Below are positions 11,364-20,233 of a DNA stretch of 64,000 nt, piece after piece. The position numbers and the translations under genes are program-made. Position 1 is the first letter of the stretch. Every line of letters begins with the position of its first letter. Origin of the DNA: Pseudonocardia sp. T1-2H (GTDB taxonomy: Bacteria > Actinomycetota > Actinomycetes > Mycobacteriales > Pseudonocardiaceae); the NCBI RefSeq assembly GCF_038039215.1, contig NZ_JBBPCL010000001.1, positions 2,480,001 to 2,544,000 on the forward strand, written 5' to 3'. Below the pieces are notes generated by a model. It ran no database searches. It was not told the origin of the DNA and was given only the letters and a program-made list of their open reading frames with translations.

Positions 11364-12791
11364 GTGAGCGCGGCCCGGATCGCGGTCGTCGGCGGGGGGA
11401 TCTCCGGTCTCGCCGCCGCGCACCGCCTGCGCACCCTGCTCGGCCCGGCGGCCGAGATCGTCGTCCTCGAACAGCGGGACCGCACCGGCGGCGTCCTGCA
11501 CACCGTCGAACTGGCCGGGATGCCGTTCGACGTCGGCGCCGAGGCCTTCCTCGCGCGTCGCCCCGAGGTGCCCGCCCTGCTCGACGAGCTGGGCCTGGCG
11601 GACCGGAGCGTCCATCCCACCGGGGCGAGCCCGTCGATCCGCGCGGGCGGACGCACGGTGGGCCTCCCGCCCGGCACGATGATGGGCGTCCCGACCTCGC
11701 GGGCCCGCCTCCACGACGTGCTGTCCCCGGCCGGGCTCGCCGCTGTCGCCGCCGAGCCGGAGCGGCCCCTGGCCTGGGAGCCCGGCACGGACGTGAGCCT
11801 CGGCGGCCTGCTGCGCGAACGCTTCGGCCCGGAGGTCCCCGAGCGGCTGGCGGACCCGCTGCTCGGCGGCGTCTACGCGGGCCGGGTCGACGCCCTGGGT
11901 CTGCGGGCCACCGTCCCCGCCCTCGCCGCCGCCCTCGACGCGGGCGCTTCCTCCCTCACCGCCGCCGCCACGTCCGCCACCCCGCCCCCCGCGGGCCGGG
12001 GCCCGGCGGCCGGGTCGGGGTCCACGGGTCCGGTCTTCGGCGGCATCCGCGGCGGCTACCGCGTCCTGCTCGACGCCCTCGGGTCCGCCTCCGCCGCCAC
12101 CGTCCGGTTCGGCACCAGCGTGCGGTCCCTGGAGCGCCGGGGGGCCGGCTGGCGGCTGGTCCTCGGGCCGACCACCCGACCGGAGGCCCTGGACGTCGAC
12201 GCCGTGGTGCTCGCCGTTCCCGCGCCGGCGGTCCGGAAGCTGCTCACCGGCCCCGTGCCCGCCGCCGCCTCCGCGGCGGGGGAGGTGGAGCTGGCGTCGT
12301 CGGTCGTCGTGGCGCTGGCCTACCGGGCCGCCGAGGCGGCGGCGTTGCCCCCGACGTCCGGGGTGCTGATCGCCGCGGACGAACCCCTGAGCATCAAGGC
12401 CGCCACGCACTCGTCGAACAAGTGGGCGCATCTCGGTGCGGACGGCCTGGTCCGGCTCCGCGTCTCGACCGGCCGGTTCGGCGAGGCCGCCGGCCTGCAG
12501 GTCGACGACGACGAGCTCGTCGCCCGCGCGCGGGCGGACCTGGCAACGTTGCACGGCATCACCGCGGCGCCGGTCGAGGCCGTCGTACAGCGGTGGGGCG
12601 GGGGGCTGCCGCAGTACTCGGTCGGGCACCTGGACCGGGTCCGCCGGATCGAGCAGGCCGTCGCGGGCGTCCCCGGGCTGGCCGTCGCGGGGTCTGCGCT
12701 GCACGGCGTCGGCGTACCCGCCTGCATCGCGACGGCGCGGGCCGCAGCCGAGAGGATCGCGGCCGTCGTGCAGGTGACGACGACCCCGTAG
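11364..12791 (+). CDS. cgoX: Coproporphyrinogen III oxidase (HemY/CgoX-type)
   Basis: A 475-residue FAD enzyme that oxidises coproporphyrinogen III to coproporphyrin III, the actinobacterial role of the older HemG/HemY protoporphyrinogen oxidase family. The dinucleotide motif [16 protein letters not shown] is at the N-terminus, with [10 protein letters not shown] after it. The C-terminal FAD segment is [18 protein letters not shown]. It starts at GTG 11364, four bases after hemE. Confidence 0.94.
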   Translation: MSAARIAVVGGGISGLAAAHRLRTLLGPAAEIVVLEQRDRTGGVLHTVELAGMPFDVGAEAFLARRPEVPALLDELGLADRSVHPTGASPSIRAGGRTVGLPPGTMMGVPTSRARLHDVLSPAGLAAVAAEPERPLAWEPGTDVSLGGLLRERFGPEVPERLADPLLGGVYAGRVDALGLRATVPALAAALDAGASSLTAAATSATPPPAGRGPAAGSGSTGPVFGGIRGGYRVLLDALGSASAATVRFGTSVRSLERRGAGWRLVLGPTTRPEALDVDAVVLAVPAPAVRKLLTGPVPAAASAAGEVELASSVVVALAYRAAEAAALPPTSGVLIAADEPLSIKAATHSSNKWAHLGADGLVRLRVSTGRFGEAAGLQVDDDELVARARADLATLHGITAAPVEAVVQRWGGGLPQYSVGHLDRVRRIEQAVAGVPGLAVAGSALHGVGVPACIATARAAAERIAAVVQVTTTP

Positions 12792-12862
12792 GGCAACGGG
12801 TCGTGGCGAAGTGGCGCCGGGCACGTCGCGGGCGCGGCGAGGCGGATGGCAGCATGGACGCC

Positions 12863-13558
12863 ATGGCCCGCCTCGACTACACCGAGCTCAACGCGACGAT
12901 TCGCTACACCATGTGGTCCGTCTTCCGGGTCGAACCCGGCCGCCTCGGTGACGACCGCGCGGCGGCCGCCGGCCAGGCTGCGGAGTTCGTGGAGGCGCTG
13001 GCCGGTAAGGGCGTCGTCGTGCGCGGCGTCTACGACCTCGCGGGCGTGCGGGCCGACGCGGACTACATGATCTGGTGGCACGCGGACAACCTGGAGGCGC
13101 TGCAGGGCGCCTACGCGGACCTGCGCCGCACCACGAGCCTCGGCCGGGCCTCGGTGCCGGTGTGGAGCCAGGTCGCGCTGCACCGCCCCGCGGAGTTCAA
13201 CAAGAGCCACATCCCGGCGTTCCTGGCCGGCGAGGACCCGAAGCGCTACGTCTGCGTCTACCCGTTCGTCCGCTCGCTCGACTGGTACCTGCTCCCGGAC
13301 GACGAGCGCCGCACCATGCTCGCGGACCACGGCAAGGCGGCCCGGGGCTTCCCGGACGTCCGGGCCAACACGGTGCCCGCGTTCGCGCTGGGCGACTACG
13401 AGTGGATCCTGGCGTTCGAGGCGGACGAGCTGCACCGGATCGTCGACCTCATGCGGCACCTGCGCGCCACCGAGGCCCGCCGGCACGTCCGCGAGGAGGT
13501 CCCGTTCTACACCGGGCCGCGGGTCGAGGTCGGGGACCTGCTGGCGACCCTGCCCTAG
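12863..13558 (+). CDS. chdC: Coproheme decarboxylase (HemQ)
   Basis: A 231-residue member of the chlorite-dismutase fold family that oxidatively decarboxylates coproheme to heme b. It begins [20 protein letters not shown]; a second in-frame ATG at 12854 would add three residues. [19 protein letters not shown] carries the conserved Tyr region, and the proximal heme His lies in [15 protein letters not shown]. Its TAG stop (13556-13558) shares the palindrome CTAG with the stop of the convergent gene. Confidence 0.95.
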   Translation: MARLDYTELNATIRYTMWSVFRVEPGRLGDDRAAAAGQAAEFVEALAGKGVVVRGVYDLAGVRADADYMIWWHADNLEALQGAYADLRRTTSLGRASVPVWSQVALHRPAEFNKSHIPAFLAGEDPKRYVCVYPFVRSLDWYLLPDDERRTMLADHGKAARGFPDVRANTVPAFALGDYEWILAFEADELHRIVDLMRHLRATEARRHVREEVPFYTGPRVEVGDLLATLP

Positions 13559-14045
13559 GAGGCCCGCCGCTCCCACACCGCGAGGGTCTGCTCGGCCAGG
13601 CCCTCGTCGTGCGTCCGCTGGAAGTTGCGGCCCCCGCGGCCGAAGGTGCGCAGCACCCCGGGGGTACGAGCGCGAGTGGGACCGGGGTCCAGGCGCAGGG
13701 CCGCACGTGCACGAGATCGACGGCCGCGGCGGCCGGGGAGTCGTCGTACCGCCACGGCCCGGTCAACCGGCCCAGGTGGTGGACGCCGCCCTCGCTGCGC
13801 GTCCAGGCGAACGCGCCGTCGGGGATCTCGGCGAACCGGCGGAGCCGGGCGGCGGTGCGCTCGTCGTACCGGACCGAGACCCGCGCGACGGCGTCGTCGA
13901 GGTCGTCCGGCGCGGGCGTGAGCGTCCCGCCGACCCCGCAGACGCCGACCGCCAACCCGCGGGACACGCCCGGCGGCACCCCGTCGAGGCGGGAGCGCAT
14001 CGGCGCCCGGAAGACGCCGTGCGCGCCCGTCGGTTCGGCGGTCAC
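13555..14045 (-). pseudogene. PUA-like domain protein, single-base frameshift
   Basis: A protein of about 160 residues is encoded in two frames. From the GTG at 14045 the first frame reads MTAEPTGAHGVFRAPMRSRL through HHLGRLTGPWRYDDS to VDLVHVRPCAW. The continuation (VLRTFGRGGRNFQRTHDEG to the stop at 13555) is in another frame, and the switch lies at the run CCCCGGGGG (13656-13664). One base restores a single product. The pattern LGRLTGPWRYD...VHVRPCAW resembles PUA/EVE-like modules; this is an inference. The start overlaps the msrB stop by four bases (GTGA). The function is unknown. Confidence 0.7.
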
Positions 14046-14491
14046 GCCTTCGGGGCGAGCCTCATCGAGATCGAGTTGATGCAGTAGCGCAGGTCCGTGG
14101 GCGTCGGGTAGCCCTCACCCTCGAAGACGTGGCCGAGGTGGCTGTGACAGTTCGCGCACACCACCTCGACCCGGCGCATCCCCAGCGAGGTGTCGACGCG
14201 CTCGATCACCGCGTCCGAGTCGCTCGGGCTGAAGAACGACGGCCACCCGCAGTGCGACTCGAACTTGGTGTCACTGCGGAAGATCTCCGCGCCGCATGCG
14301 CGGCACTCGTAGACGCCCTCGGTCTCGGTGTCCGTGTACTCACCGACGTACGGCCGCTCGGTGCCGGCCTGGCGGAGCACCTGGTACTCCTCGGGGGTCA
14401 GCTGCTCGCGCCATTCCGCGTCGGTCTTCTCGACCTTCGCCGGTGGCTTCGTGGCGGACGTCGTCTGCTGACCTCGGTCGAACGATCCCAT
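14042..14491 (-). CDS. msrB: Peptide methionine-R-sulfoxide reductase MsrB
   Basis: A 149-residue repair enzyme reducing methionine-R-sulfoxide. The resolving and catalytic region is intact: HCGWPSFF, then LGMRRVEVVCANCHSHLGHVF and the catalytic Cys in RYCINS. Two CxxC pairs (CRAC and CANC) bind structural zinc. It corresponds to Rv2674. A TAGCGT hexamer lies close upstream of the ATG, suggesting a leaderless transcript. It is translationally coupled to the PUA-like gene downstream. Confidence 0.95.
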   Translation of the reverse strand: MGSFDRGQQTTSATKPPAKVEKTDAEWREQLTPEEYQVLRQAGTERPYVGEYTDTETEGVYECRACGAEIFRSDTKFESHCGWPSFFSPSDSDAVIERVDTSLGMRRVEVVCANCHSHLGHVFEGEGYPTPTDLRYCINSISMRLAPKA

Positions 14492-14553
14492 GCGTCCACG
14501 CTAACCCGTCCGTCGCGCGCGCGCCCCCGGCCGGGGGGATTCCGCGACGGCGG

Positions 14554-14862
14554 CTACAGCCCGGTGGTGAGGACGAAGAGCAGGGCCTGCCAGACGGCCC
14601 ACGCGGCGCCGAGAAGCAGCAACGAGACCATCAGCAGGGCCAACCACCAGCGCAGGCCCTGGGCGCGGTTGGCGGACTCCGCGAAGTCCTTCATGCCCTC
14701 CAGGTACCCCTCGACGGTGTATCCCGGTCGCTGGCGCTGCATCCGGTCCAGGTGCTGGGCGAAGGCGCGGGCCTCCGGGTCGTCCGGATCCAGGCCGATC
14801 AGCTCGTCGTCGAAACGGCGCACCCACGCGGGCGGGGAGTCGCTGCGCTTGCGGCGGGCCAT
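14554..14862 (-). CDS. Small C-terminally anchored membrane protein
   Basis: A 102-residue protein (ATG 14862) with a charged cytoplasmic part (MARRKRSDSPPAWVRRFDDE) and one C-terminal membrane segment (about residues 70-99, LRWWLALLMVSLLLLGAAWA). I do not recognise a named family. Codon bias and position between conserved genes support it being real. It is divergent from the polymerase-domain gene at 14944. Confidence 0.7.
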   Translation of the reverse strand: MARRKRSDSPPAWVRRFDDELIGLDPDDPEARAFAQHLDRMQRQRPGYTVEGYLEGMKDFAESANRAQGLRWWLALLMVSLLLLGAAWAVWQALLFVLTTGL

Positions 14863-14930
14863 TCCGCACAGGGTAGCGGCGGGATCGGGAGGGCCGGCGG
14901 TGATCGGGCCGGATCGTCGGGGGAGCGCGG

Positions 14931-14936
14931 TAGGTT
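14931..14936 (+). promoter_or_regulatory. Probable -10 hexamer of leaderless polymerase-domain gene
   Basis: TAGGTT lies seven bases upstream of the ATG at 14944 with no ribosome-binding site between, consistent with leaderless transcription. Confidence 0.35.
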
Positions 14937-14943
14937 CCCCCGC

Positions 14944-15957
14944 ATGGCGGCCAGGACGGTCATTCAGCTCAAGGTCCCCGGACCCGAGGGCGAGCGGGAC
15001 GTGCGGCTCTCGAGCCCGGACAAGGTCTACTTCCCGCGGCTCGGGATCACCAAGCGGGAGGTGGTCGAGTACTACCTCGCGGTCGCGGAACCGATGCTGC
15101 GCGTGCTGAAGGACCGGCCGACGAACCTGAAACGGTTCCCGGACGGCGTCGAGGGCGAGCCGTTCTTCGCCAAGCGCGTACCGAAGGGCGCGCCCTCCTG
15201 GGTCAGGACCGCGCAGGTCACCTTCCCGAGCGGGCGCAAGGCGGACTCGGTGGCGCCGTCCGAGCCCGCGGTGATCGCCTGGGCCGCCAACCTGGGCACC
15301 CTGGACTTCCACCCCTGGCCCGTCCGGGCCGCGGACACGGACCGGCCGGACGAGCTGCGGATCGACCTGGACCCCCAGCCCGGCACGGACTTCGCGGATG
15401 CGGCGGTCGTCGCCGGCACGCTGAAGGAGGTGCTCGCGGAGGCGGGACTCGTCGGCTGGCCCAAGACGTCCGGGGGGCGCGGCATCCACGTGTTCTGCAG
15501 GATCCGCCCCGAGTGGGACTTCATCGAGGTCCGTCGCGCCGTCATCTCGATCGCCCGCCGGGTCGCGGCGCGGATCCCGGAGAGGGCGACGGTGGACTGG
15601 TGGAAGGAGGAACGCGGCGAGCGGGTCTTCCTGGACTACAACCAGGCTGCGCGGGACCGCACCATCGCGTCCGCCTGGTCGGTCCGCGGGCTCCCGGGCG
15701 CGACGGTCTCCATGCCGCTGACCTGGGACGCCCTGACCGAGGTCGATCCCGGGGAGTTCACCCTGCGCACCGTCCCGGACCTGCTGCGCGAGCACGGGGA
15801 CCCGCACGCGGAGATGGACGCCGCGGTGGGCGGCTGCGAGACGGCGCTGCAGTGGTACGCCGAGGACGGCCTGGGCGAGCTGCCCTACCCGCCGGAGTAT
15901 CCGAAGATGCCGGACGAGCCGATGCGGGTGCAGCCGAGCCGGGCCCGGAAGGCCTGA
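14944..15957 (+). CDS. LigD-type polymerase/primase domain protein
   Basis: A 337-residue stand-alone PolDom of the archaeo-eukaryotic primase superfamily, related to the polymerase domain of LigD in non-homologous end joining. Motif I with the metal-binding Asp pair is LRIDLDPQPGTDFADA, followed by KTSGGRGIHVFCRI and the third acidic motif in RVFLDYNQAARDRTIAS. No ligase or nuclease domain is attached and no Ku gene is in the window, so a repair role is inferred from the family. Similar stand-alone PolDoms exist in mycobacteria. Confidence 0.92.
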   Translation: MAARTVIQLKVPGPEGERDVRLSSPDKVYFPRLGITKREVVEYYLAVAEPMLRVLKDRPTNLKRFPDGVEGEPFFAKRVPKGAPSWVRTAQVTFPSGRKADSVAPSEPAVIAWAANLGTLDFHPWPVRAADTDRPDELRIDLDPQPGTDFADAAVVAGTLKEVLAEAGLVGWPKTSGGRGIHVFCRIRPEWDFIEVRRAVISIARRVAARIPERATVDWWKEERGERVFLDYNQAARDRTIASAWSVRGLPGATVSMPLTWDALTEVDPGEFTLRTVPDLLREHGDPHAEMDAAVGGCETALQWYAEDGLGELPYPPEYPKMPDEPMRVQPSRARKA

Positions 15958-15966
15958 CCCGGACCG

Positions 15967-16263
15967 TCAGCGCCGGCCGAGCAGCGCTGCGATCCGCGCC
16001 TTGAGACCCTTGGCGTTGCGGAACCGGCCGCAGCCGCACCGGGCGCAGTCCGTGCCCGCCCGGAAGTGCTCGTGGGCCTCGGATCCGTGGCCGCAGCGGC
16101 ACGGCGCGCCCGAGGCGACGGGGAGCACCGGGGGAGCCTGGACGGCGCATTGCTGCGAAGCGGGGCCGGCAGTCGTGCCGGCGGGCTCCGGCGCCGTGCG
16201 CTGAGCCGGGATGAGGACCTCCGGTGTGGTCGTCGTCCCGCTCGTCTCCGTGCTGCCTGTCAT
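15967..16263 (-). CDS. Small zinc-binding protein with Cys/His cluster
   Basis: A 98-residue protein. The first 50 residues are Thr/Pro/Ala-rich and probably disordered. The C-terminal half carries CRCGHGSEAHEHF followed by CARCGCGRF, a compact Cys/His cluster that could bind one or two zinc ions, then a basic tail (AKGLKARIAALLGRR). I do not recognise a named family. It converges on the polymerase-domain gene with nine bases between. Confidence 0.65.
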   Translation of the reverse strand: MTGSTETSGTTTTPEVLIPAQRTAPEPAGTTAGPASQQCAVQAPPVLPVASGAPCRCGHGSEAHEHFRAGTDCARCGCGRFRNAKGLKARIAALLGRR

Positions 16264-16591
16264 CGTGATCCCCGACCTCCTGGTGGTTACGCCGTCATGG
16301 GGTTCGTCGCGGTGAACGGGGAGAACGTGACTCCCGACGCGCGCACTTCATCCGAAGTGATGAGGTCGTGATGTACCCAGGTGGACGCCCCCTGACGCGT
16401 CTGCCGGGACGCGTCCGGCCCCGTCCCCGTGCACCTTCTGCCCCGCGGATTCCCACCGGTCGGGCTAATGTCCCCGCACCGCGTGGCGCCACCCGGGTCG
16501 CGCTGCGCCAGGACGAGGGGGGCCAGATGCGCGAGCGTCGACGGCGTCCCGCCCGGCTCGGGGGACCCCCCGTCCGCGGCGGTGATCGTCG
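16264..16591. other. Intergenic region upstream of the osmoprotectant operon
   Basis: This 328-base gap holds no convincing gene. It contains a small hairpin (ACTTC-ATCC-GAAGT) near 16346 and two copies of the palindrome GACGCGTC. It must carry the promoters for the divergent zinc-binding gene and for the transporter operon. Confidence 0.5.
16394..16415. promoter_or_regulatory. Tandem GACGCGTC palindromes, possible operator
   Basis: The perfect 8-base palindrome GACGCGTC occurs at 16394-16401 and again at 16408-16415, with starts 14 bases apart. It lies about 180 bases upstream of the first transporter gene. A dimeric regulator binding twice on roughly the same face is possible; no regulator gene is adjacent. 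Confidence 0.3.
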
Positions 16592-17236
16592 ATGAACCTG
16601 TTCGAGTACGTCTCCGAACGCTGGGACAGGCTGTCCCTGCAGGCATTGCTGCACGTCAGCGGGGTCGTGCAGTGCACGGTCATCGCCGCGGTCATCGGCG
16701 TGGTGGTGGGGGTGCTGGTCTACCGCAGCTCCGCCGGCTCCGCCATCGCCACCGCGCTGGCCAGCACCATCCTGACCGTGCCGTCGTTCGCGCTGTTGGG
16801 CCTGCTGATCCCGTTCCTCGGGCTCGGCGTCGCCCCGAGCGTCGTGGCGCTCGTGCTCTACGGCCTGCTGCCGATCCTGCGGAACACCATCGTCGGGCTG
16901 AACGGGGTGGACCCGGCGGTGACGGACGCGGCCAAGGGCATCGGGATGAGCCGTTTCGGCGTGCTCACGAGGGTGGAGCTGAAGCTCGCCTGGCCCGCGA
17001 TCCTCACCGGCATGCGCGTCTCGACGCAGATGCTGATGGGCATCGCGGTGATCGCCGCTTACGCCAAGGGCTTCGGCCTCGGCTCCGAGATCTTCTCCGG
17101 CCTGACCCGCGCGGGATCGGCCAACTCGCTCAACCAGGCCCTCGCCGGGACGCTCGGCGTGGTCGTCCTGGCCCTGGTCCTGGACGGCGTGTACGTCCTG
17201 ATCACCCGCCTGACCGTCTCGAAGGGTGCGAAGTGA
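16592..17236 (+). CDS. Osmoprotectant ABC transporter permease 1 (OpuC/ProW-like)
   Basis: A 214-residue integral membrane permease with about five or six segments. The EAA-type loop, DPAVTDAAKGIGMSRFGVL, contacts the ATPase. NTIVGLNGVDP is typical of glycine-betaine/choline/carnitine systems. It is the first gene of a four-gene operon (permease, ATPase, permease, binding protein) in which each gene overlaps the next by four bases. A role in uptake of compatible solutes is inferred from the family. Confidence 0.92.
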   Translation: MNLFEYVSERWDRLSLQALLHVSGVVQCTVIAAVIGVVVGVLVYRSSAGSAIATALASTILTVPSFALLGLLIPFLGLGVAPSVVALVLYGLLPILRNTIVGLNGVDPAVTDAAKGIGMSRFGVLTRVELKLAWPAILTGMRVSTQMLMGIAVIAAYAKGFGLGSEIFSGLTRAGSANSLNQALAGTLGVVVLALVLDGVYVLITRLTVSKGAK

Positions 17237-18426
17237 CCGATACCGCCGCCGCCGCAGAACCCACCGCGCAGAGCGTGTCCGGGGCGGAGATCCGCCTCGA
17301 GAACGTCACCAAGCGCTATCCGAACACGAAGGCCCCTGCGGTCGACGAGTTCACCATGACCATCCCCGCCGGCAAGATCGTCGTCTTCGTCGGCCCGTCC
17401 GGCTGTGGCAAGACCACGACGATGCGGATGATCAACCGGATGGTCGAGCCGACCTCCGGGGTCATCACCATCGGCGGCGAGGACGCCCTCGAGCTCGACG
17501 CGGACCAGCTGCGCCGAGGCATCGGCTACGCCATCCAGCAGGCCGGGCTGTTCCCGCACTTCACCGTCGCCCAGAACATCGCGGTGGTGCCCGGCCTGCT
17601 GAAGTGGGACAGGAAGCGGATCGACGACCGGGTCGACGAGATGATGGACCTCGTCGGGCTGGACCCCAAGCTGTACCGGGACCGGCTGCCGCGCCAGCTC
17701 TCCGGCGGCCAGCAGCAGCGCGTCGGGGTGGCCCGCGCGCTCGCGGCGGACCCGCCGGTGCTGCTGATGGACGAACCGTTCGGCGCGGTCGACCCGATCA
17801 CCCGCGGCAACCTCCAGGACGAGCTGCTGCGCCTGCAGGCCGAGCTGGGCAAGACGATCGTCTTCGTCACCCACGACTTCGACGAGGCCGTGAAGCTCGG
17901 CGACAAGATCGCGGTGCTGGGGGACCGGTCCTCGATCCAGCAGTACGACACCCCGGACGCGATCCTCGCCAACCCGGCCAACGACACCGTTGCGGGCTTC
18001 GTCGGTGCCGGTGCCTCGCTGAAGCAGCTCACGCTGATGCGGGTCCGGGACGTCGAGTACGGCACCGCCGACGACGTGCTGACCGTCGGCCTGGGGGACA
18101 CGCCCTCCTCGGTGGCCTCGCAGCTCCAGCGGTCCGGCCGGACCTATGCGCTCGTCGTCGACGACCGCCGCCGCCCGCAGCGCTGGGTGCACGTGCGGGA
18201 GCTCGGCGGGCGCAGCTCGCTGGCGGACACCGGCAAGCCCGTAGGGGACTCGGTGAGCACCCAGTCCACGCTGCAGGACGCCCTGGAGGCGATCCTCACC
18301 GAGGGCGGGCGCGCCGTCGTGACCGGCGCGAAGGGCGAGGTCGTCGGGACCATCGACATCACCACGGTCACCGACGTCATCGCCTCGCTCCGGTCCGAAC
18401 ACGGTGTCGAGGACGGTGCCTCGTGA
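17233..18426 (+). CDS. Osmoprotectant ABC transporter ATP-binding protein (OpuCA/ProV-like)
   Basis: A 397-residue ATPase starting at GTG 17233, which overlaps the permease stop. Walker A is GPSGCGKTTTMRMINRM, the ABC signature is LSGGQQQRVGVARALA, Walker B is VLLMDEPFGAVDP, and the switch His is in VFVTHDFDEAVKLGDK. The C-terminal region (about 255-397) resembles a CBS pair, which senses ionic strength in OpuA-type ATPases. Confidence 0.95.
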   Translation: MTDTAAAAEPTAQSVSGAEIRLENVTKRYPNTKAPAVDEFTMTIPAGKIVVFVGPSGCGKTTTMRMINRMVEPTSGVITIGGEDALELDADQLRRGIGYAIQQAGLFPHFTVAQNIAVVPGLLKWDRKRIDDRVDEMMDLVGLDPKLYRDRLPRQLSGGQQQRVGVARALAADPPVLLMDEPFGAVDPITRGNLQDELLRLQAELGKTIVFVTHDFDEAVKLGDKIAVLGDRSSIQQYDTPDAILANPANDTVAGFVGAGASLKQLTLMRVRDVEYGTADDVLTVGLGDTPSSVASQLQRSGRTYALVVDDRRRPQRWVHVRELGGRSSLADTGKPVGDSVSTQSTLQDALEAILTEGGRAVVTGAKGEVVGTIDITTVTDVIASLRSEHGVEDGAS

Positions 18427-19229
18427 CGGCCGCCCTCAACCACGGGCTGCCCGGAGTCAGCAGCTCGAGTGCGCTGGAGCGACGGGGGAACGTCACCTCC
18501 CGCTCGGACCAGGTGCGGCTCTTCGCCCAGCCCGTGCTGGTGGTCGTGATCGTCGCGGCCGTCGTGATCTGGGCCCTGAGCAGCGACCTGAACGCCAACG
18601 AGCTCGAGACGCTCAACCTCTCGACGATCCTGACCCTGACCGGGCAGCACATCCTGATCACCCTCGCCGTCACGGTGCTCGTGGTGCTCATCGGGGTGCC
18701 GCTCGGGATCGCGCTGACCAGACCCGGGCTCCGGGTCGCGGCACCGGTCTTCCTGCTCGTCGCCAACGTCGGCCAGGCCGCGCCCGCCCTCGGCGTGATC
18801 GTGCTGTTCTTCCTCTGGACGAACATCGAGGGCCTCTGGGCGGTGACGATCCCGCTGGTCTTCTACACGCTGCTCCCGGTCCTGCGGAACACCATGGTCG
18901 GCATCCGGCAGGTGGACCCCACGCTGATCGACGCCGCCCGCGGCATCGGCATGTCGTCCGGGGGGGTGCTGCGCCGGGTGGAGCTGCCGCTGGCCGTCCC
19001 GCTCATCCTGGCCGGCCTGCGCACGTCGCTCGTGCTGGCCGTCGGCACCGCCACCCTGGCGTTCTTCGTCAACGGCGGCGGTCTCGGCGAGCTCATCGAC
19101 ACCGGCTACAAGCTGCAGCTCAACTCGGTGATGTATGTCGGCGCGGTGCTCGCGATCGGGCTGGCGCTGCTCGTCGACTGGCTCGGCGGCATCGCCGAGC
19201 GCGTGCTCGGGCCGAGGGGGGTCTCGTGA
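18423..19229 (+). CDS. Osmoprotectant ABC transporter permease 2
   Basis: A 268-residue permease with an N-terminal cytoplasmic stretch of about 35 residues and six predicted membrane segments. The EAA-loop is in DPTLIDAARGIGMSSGGVL, almost parallel to that of the first permease, so the two probably form a heterodimer. It starts with GTG at 18423 overlapping the ATPase stop. Confidence 0.93.
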   Translation: MTAALNHGLPGVSSSSALERRGNVTSRSDQVRLFAQPVLVVVIVAAVVIWALSSDLNANELETLNLSTILTLTGQHILITLAVTVLVVLIGVPLGIALTRPGLRVAAPVFLLVANVGQAAPALGVIVLFFLWTNIEGLWAVTIPLVFYTLLPVLRNTMVGIRQVDPTLIDAARGIGMSSGGVLRRVELPLAVPLILAGLRTSLVLAVGTATLAFFVNGGGLGELIDTGYKLQLNSVMYVGAVLAIGLALLVDWLGGIAERVLGPRGVS

Positions 19230-20203
19230 GGCGTACCCGGACCGCGCTCGCCGCGGTCGTGGCGGCGGTGACCGTCGCGGTCAGCGGCTGCGGGCTCAGC
19301 ACGAACTCGGCCGTCCCGTTCGACGTCGTGCCCGGTTCGATCACGCCGGTCCCGGAGCTCGAGGGGCTCACGGTCACCGTCGGGTCGAAGGACTTCACCG
19401 AGCAGATCCTGCTCGGCTACATGGCCGAGCTGGCGCTCTCCGCGGCCGGGATGAACGTCGTGGACCTGACGAACATCCAGGGCTCGTCGAACTCCCGGCT
19501 CGCACTCAGGACCGGGGACATCGATGTGACCTGGGAGTACTCCGGCACCGGCTGGATCAACTACCTCGGCCACACCGAGCCGATCCCCGACGAGCGGGGC
19601 CAGTACGAGGCGGTGCGGGACGAGGACCTGAACCTCAACGGGATCGCCTGGCTGCCCTACTCGTCGCTGAACAACACCTACGCGTTCGGCACCACCCGGG
19701 CCTATGCCGAGCAGCACAACCTGAAGAGCAACTCGGACATGACCGAGTTCCTCGAGCAGAACCCGGCCGAGGGCGTGTTCTGCGTGGAGACCGAGTTCGC
19801 GAGCCGCCAGGACGGGCTGCCGGGGGCCCAGCGCACCTACGGGTTCCCGACGACCAAGGTCAAGACGTTCGGCACCGGCGCGATCTACGCGGGCATCGCC
19901 AACGGCACCTGCAACTTCGGTGAGATCTTCACGACGGACGGCCGGATCGCGGGCCTGAACCTCGCGGTGCTGGCGGACGACAAGAAGTTCTTCCCGCAGT
20001 ACAACGCCTCGGTCGTGGTTCGCGACCAGTGGCTGAAGGAGCACCCACGGGTCGCGGGCGTCCTGCAGCCGATCGCGGACACGATCGACAACCAGCAGAT
20101 GATCGAGCTGGGCAAGAAGGTCGACGTCGACGGCGACGACGCGGCGACCGTCGCCAAGGACTGGATGGTCTCGAAGGGCTTCATCAGCCCGGACACGCGC
20201 TGA
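19226..20203 (+). CDS. Osmoprotectant ABC transporter substrate-binding lipoprotein
   Basis: A 325-residue OpuAC/ProX-type binding protein. The signal peptide ends in a lipobox (TVAVSGCG), so it is membrane-anchored outside the cell. VGSKDFTEQILLGYMAELAL is the classic N-terminal signature, and DVTWEYSGTGWINYLGH contains aromatic residues that in the family form the quaternary-ammonium cage. It starts at GTG 19226 overlapping the permease stop and completes the operon. Confidence 0.95.
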   Translation: MRRTRTALAAVVAAVTVAVSGCGLSTNSAVPFDVVPGSITPVPELEGLTVTVGSKDFTEQILLGYMAELALSAAGMNVVDLTNIQGSSNSRLALRTGDIDVTWEYSGTGWINYLGHTEPIPDERGQYEAVRDEDLNLNGIAWLPYSSLNNTYAFGTTRAYAEQHNLKSNSDMTEFLEQNPAEGVFCVETEFASRQDGLPGAQRTYGFPTTKVKTFGTGAIYAGIANGTCNFGEIFTTDGRIAGLNLAVLADDKKFFPQYNASVVVRDQWLKEHPRVAGVLQPIADTIDNQQMIELGKKVDVDGDDAATVAKDWMVSKGFISPDTR

Positions 20204-20233
20204 GGGGACGCTGCCCGGCGTGACCCGACGAGG

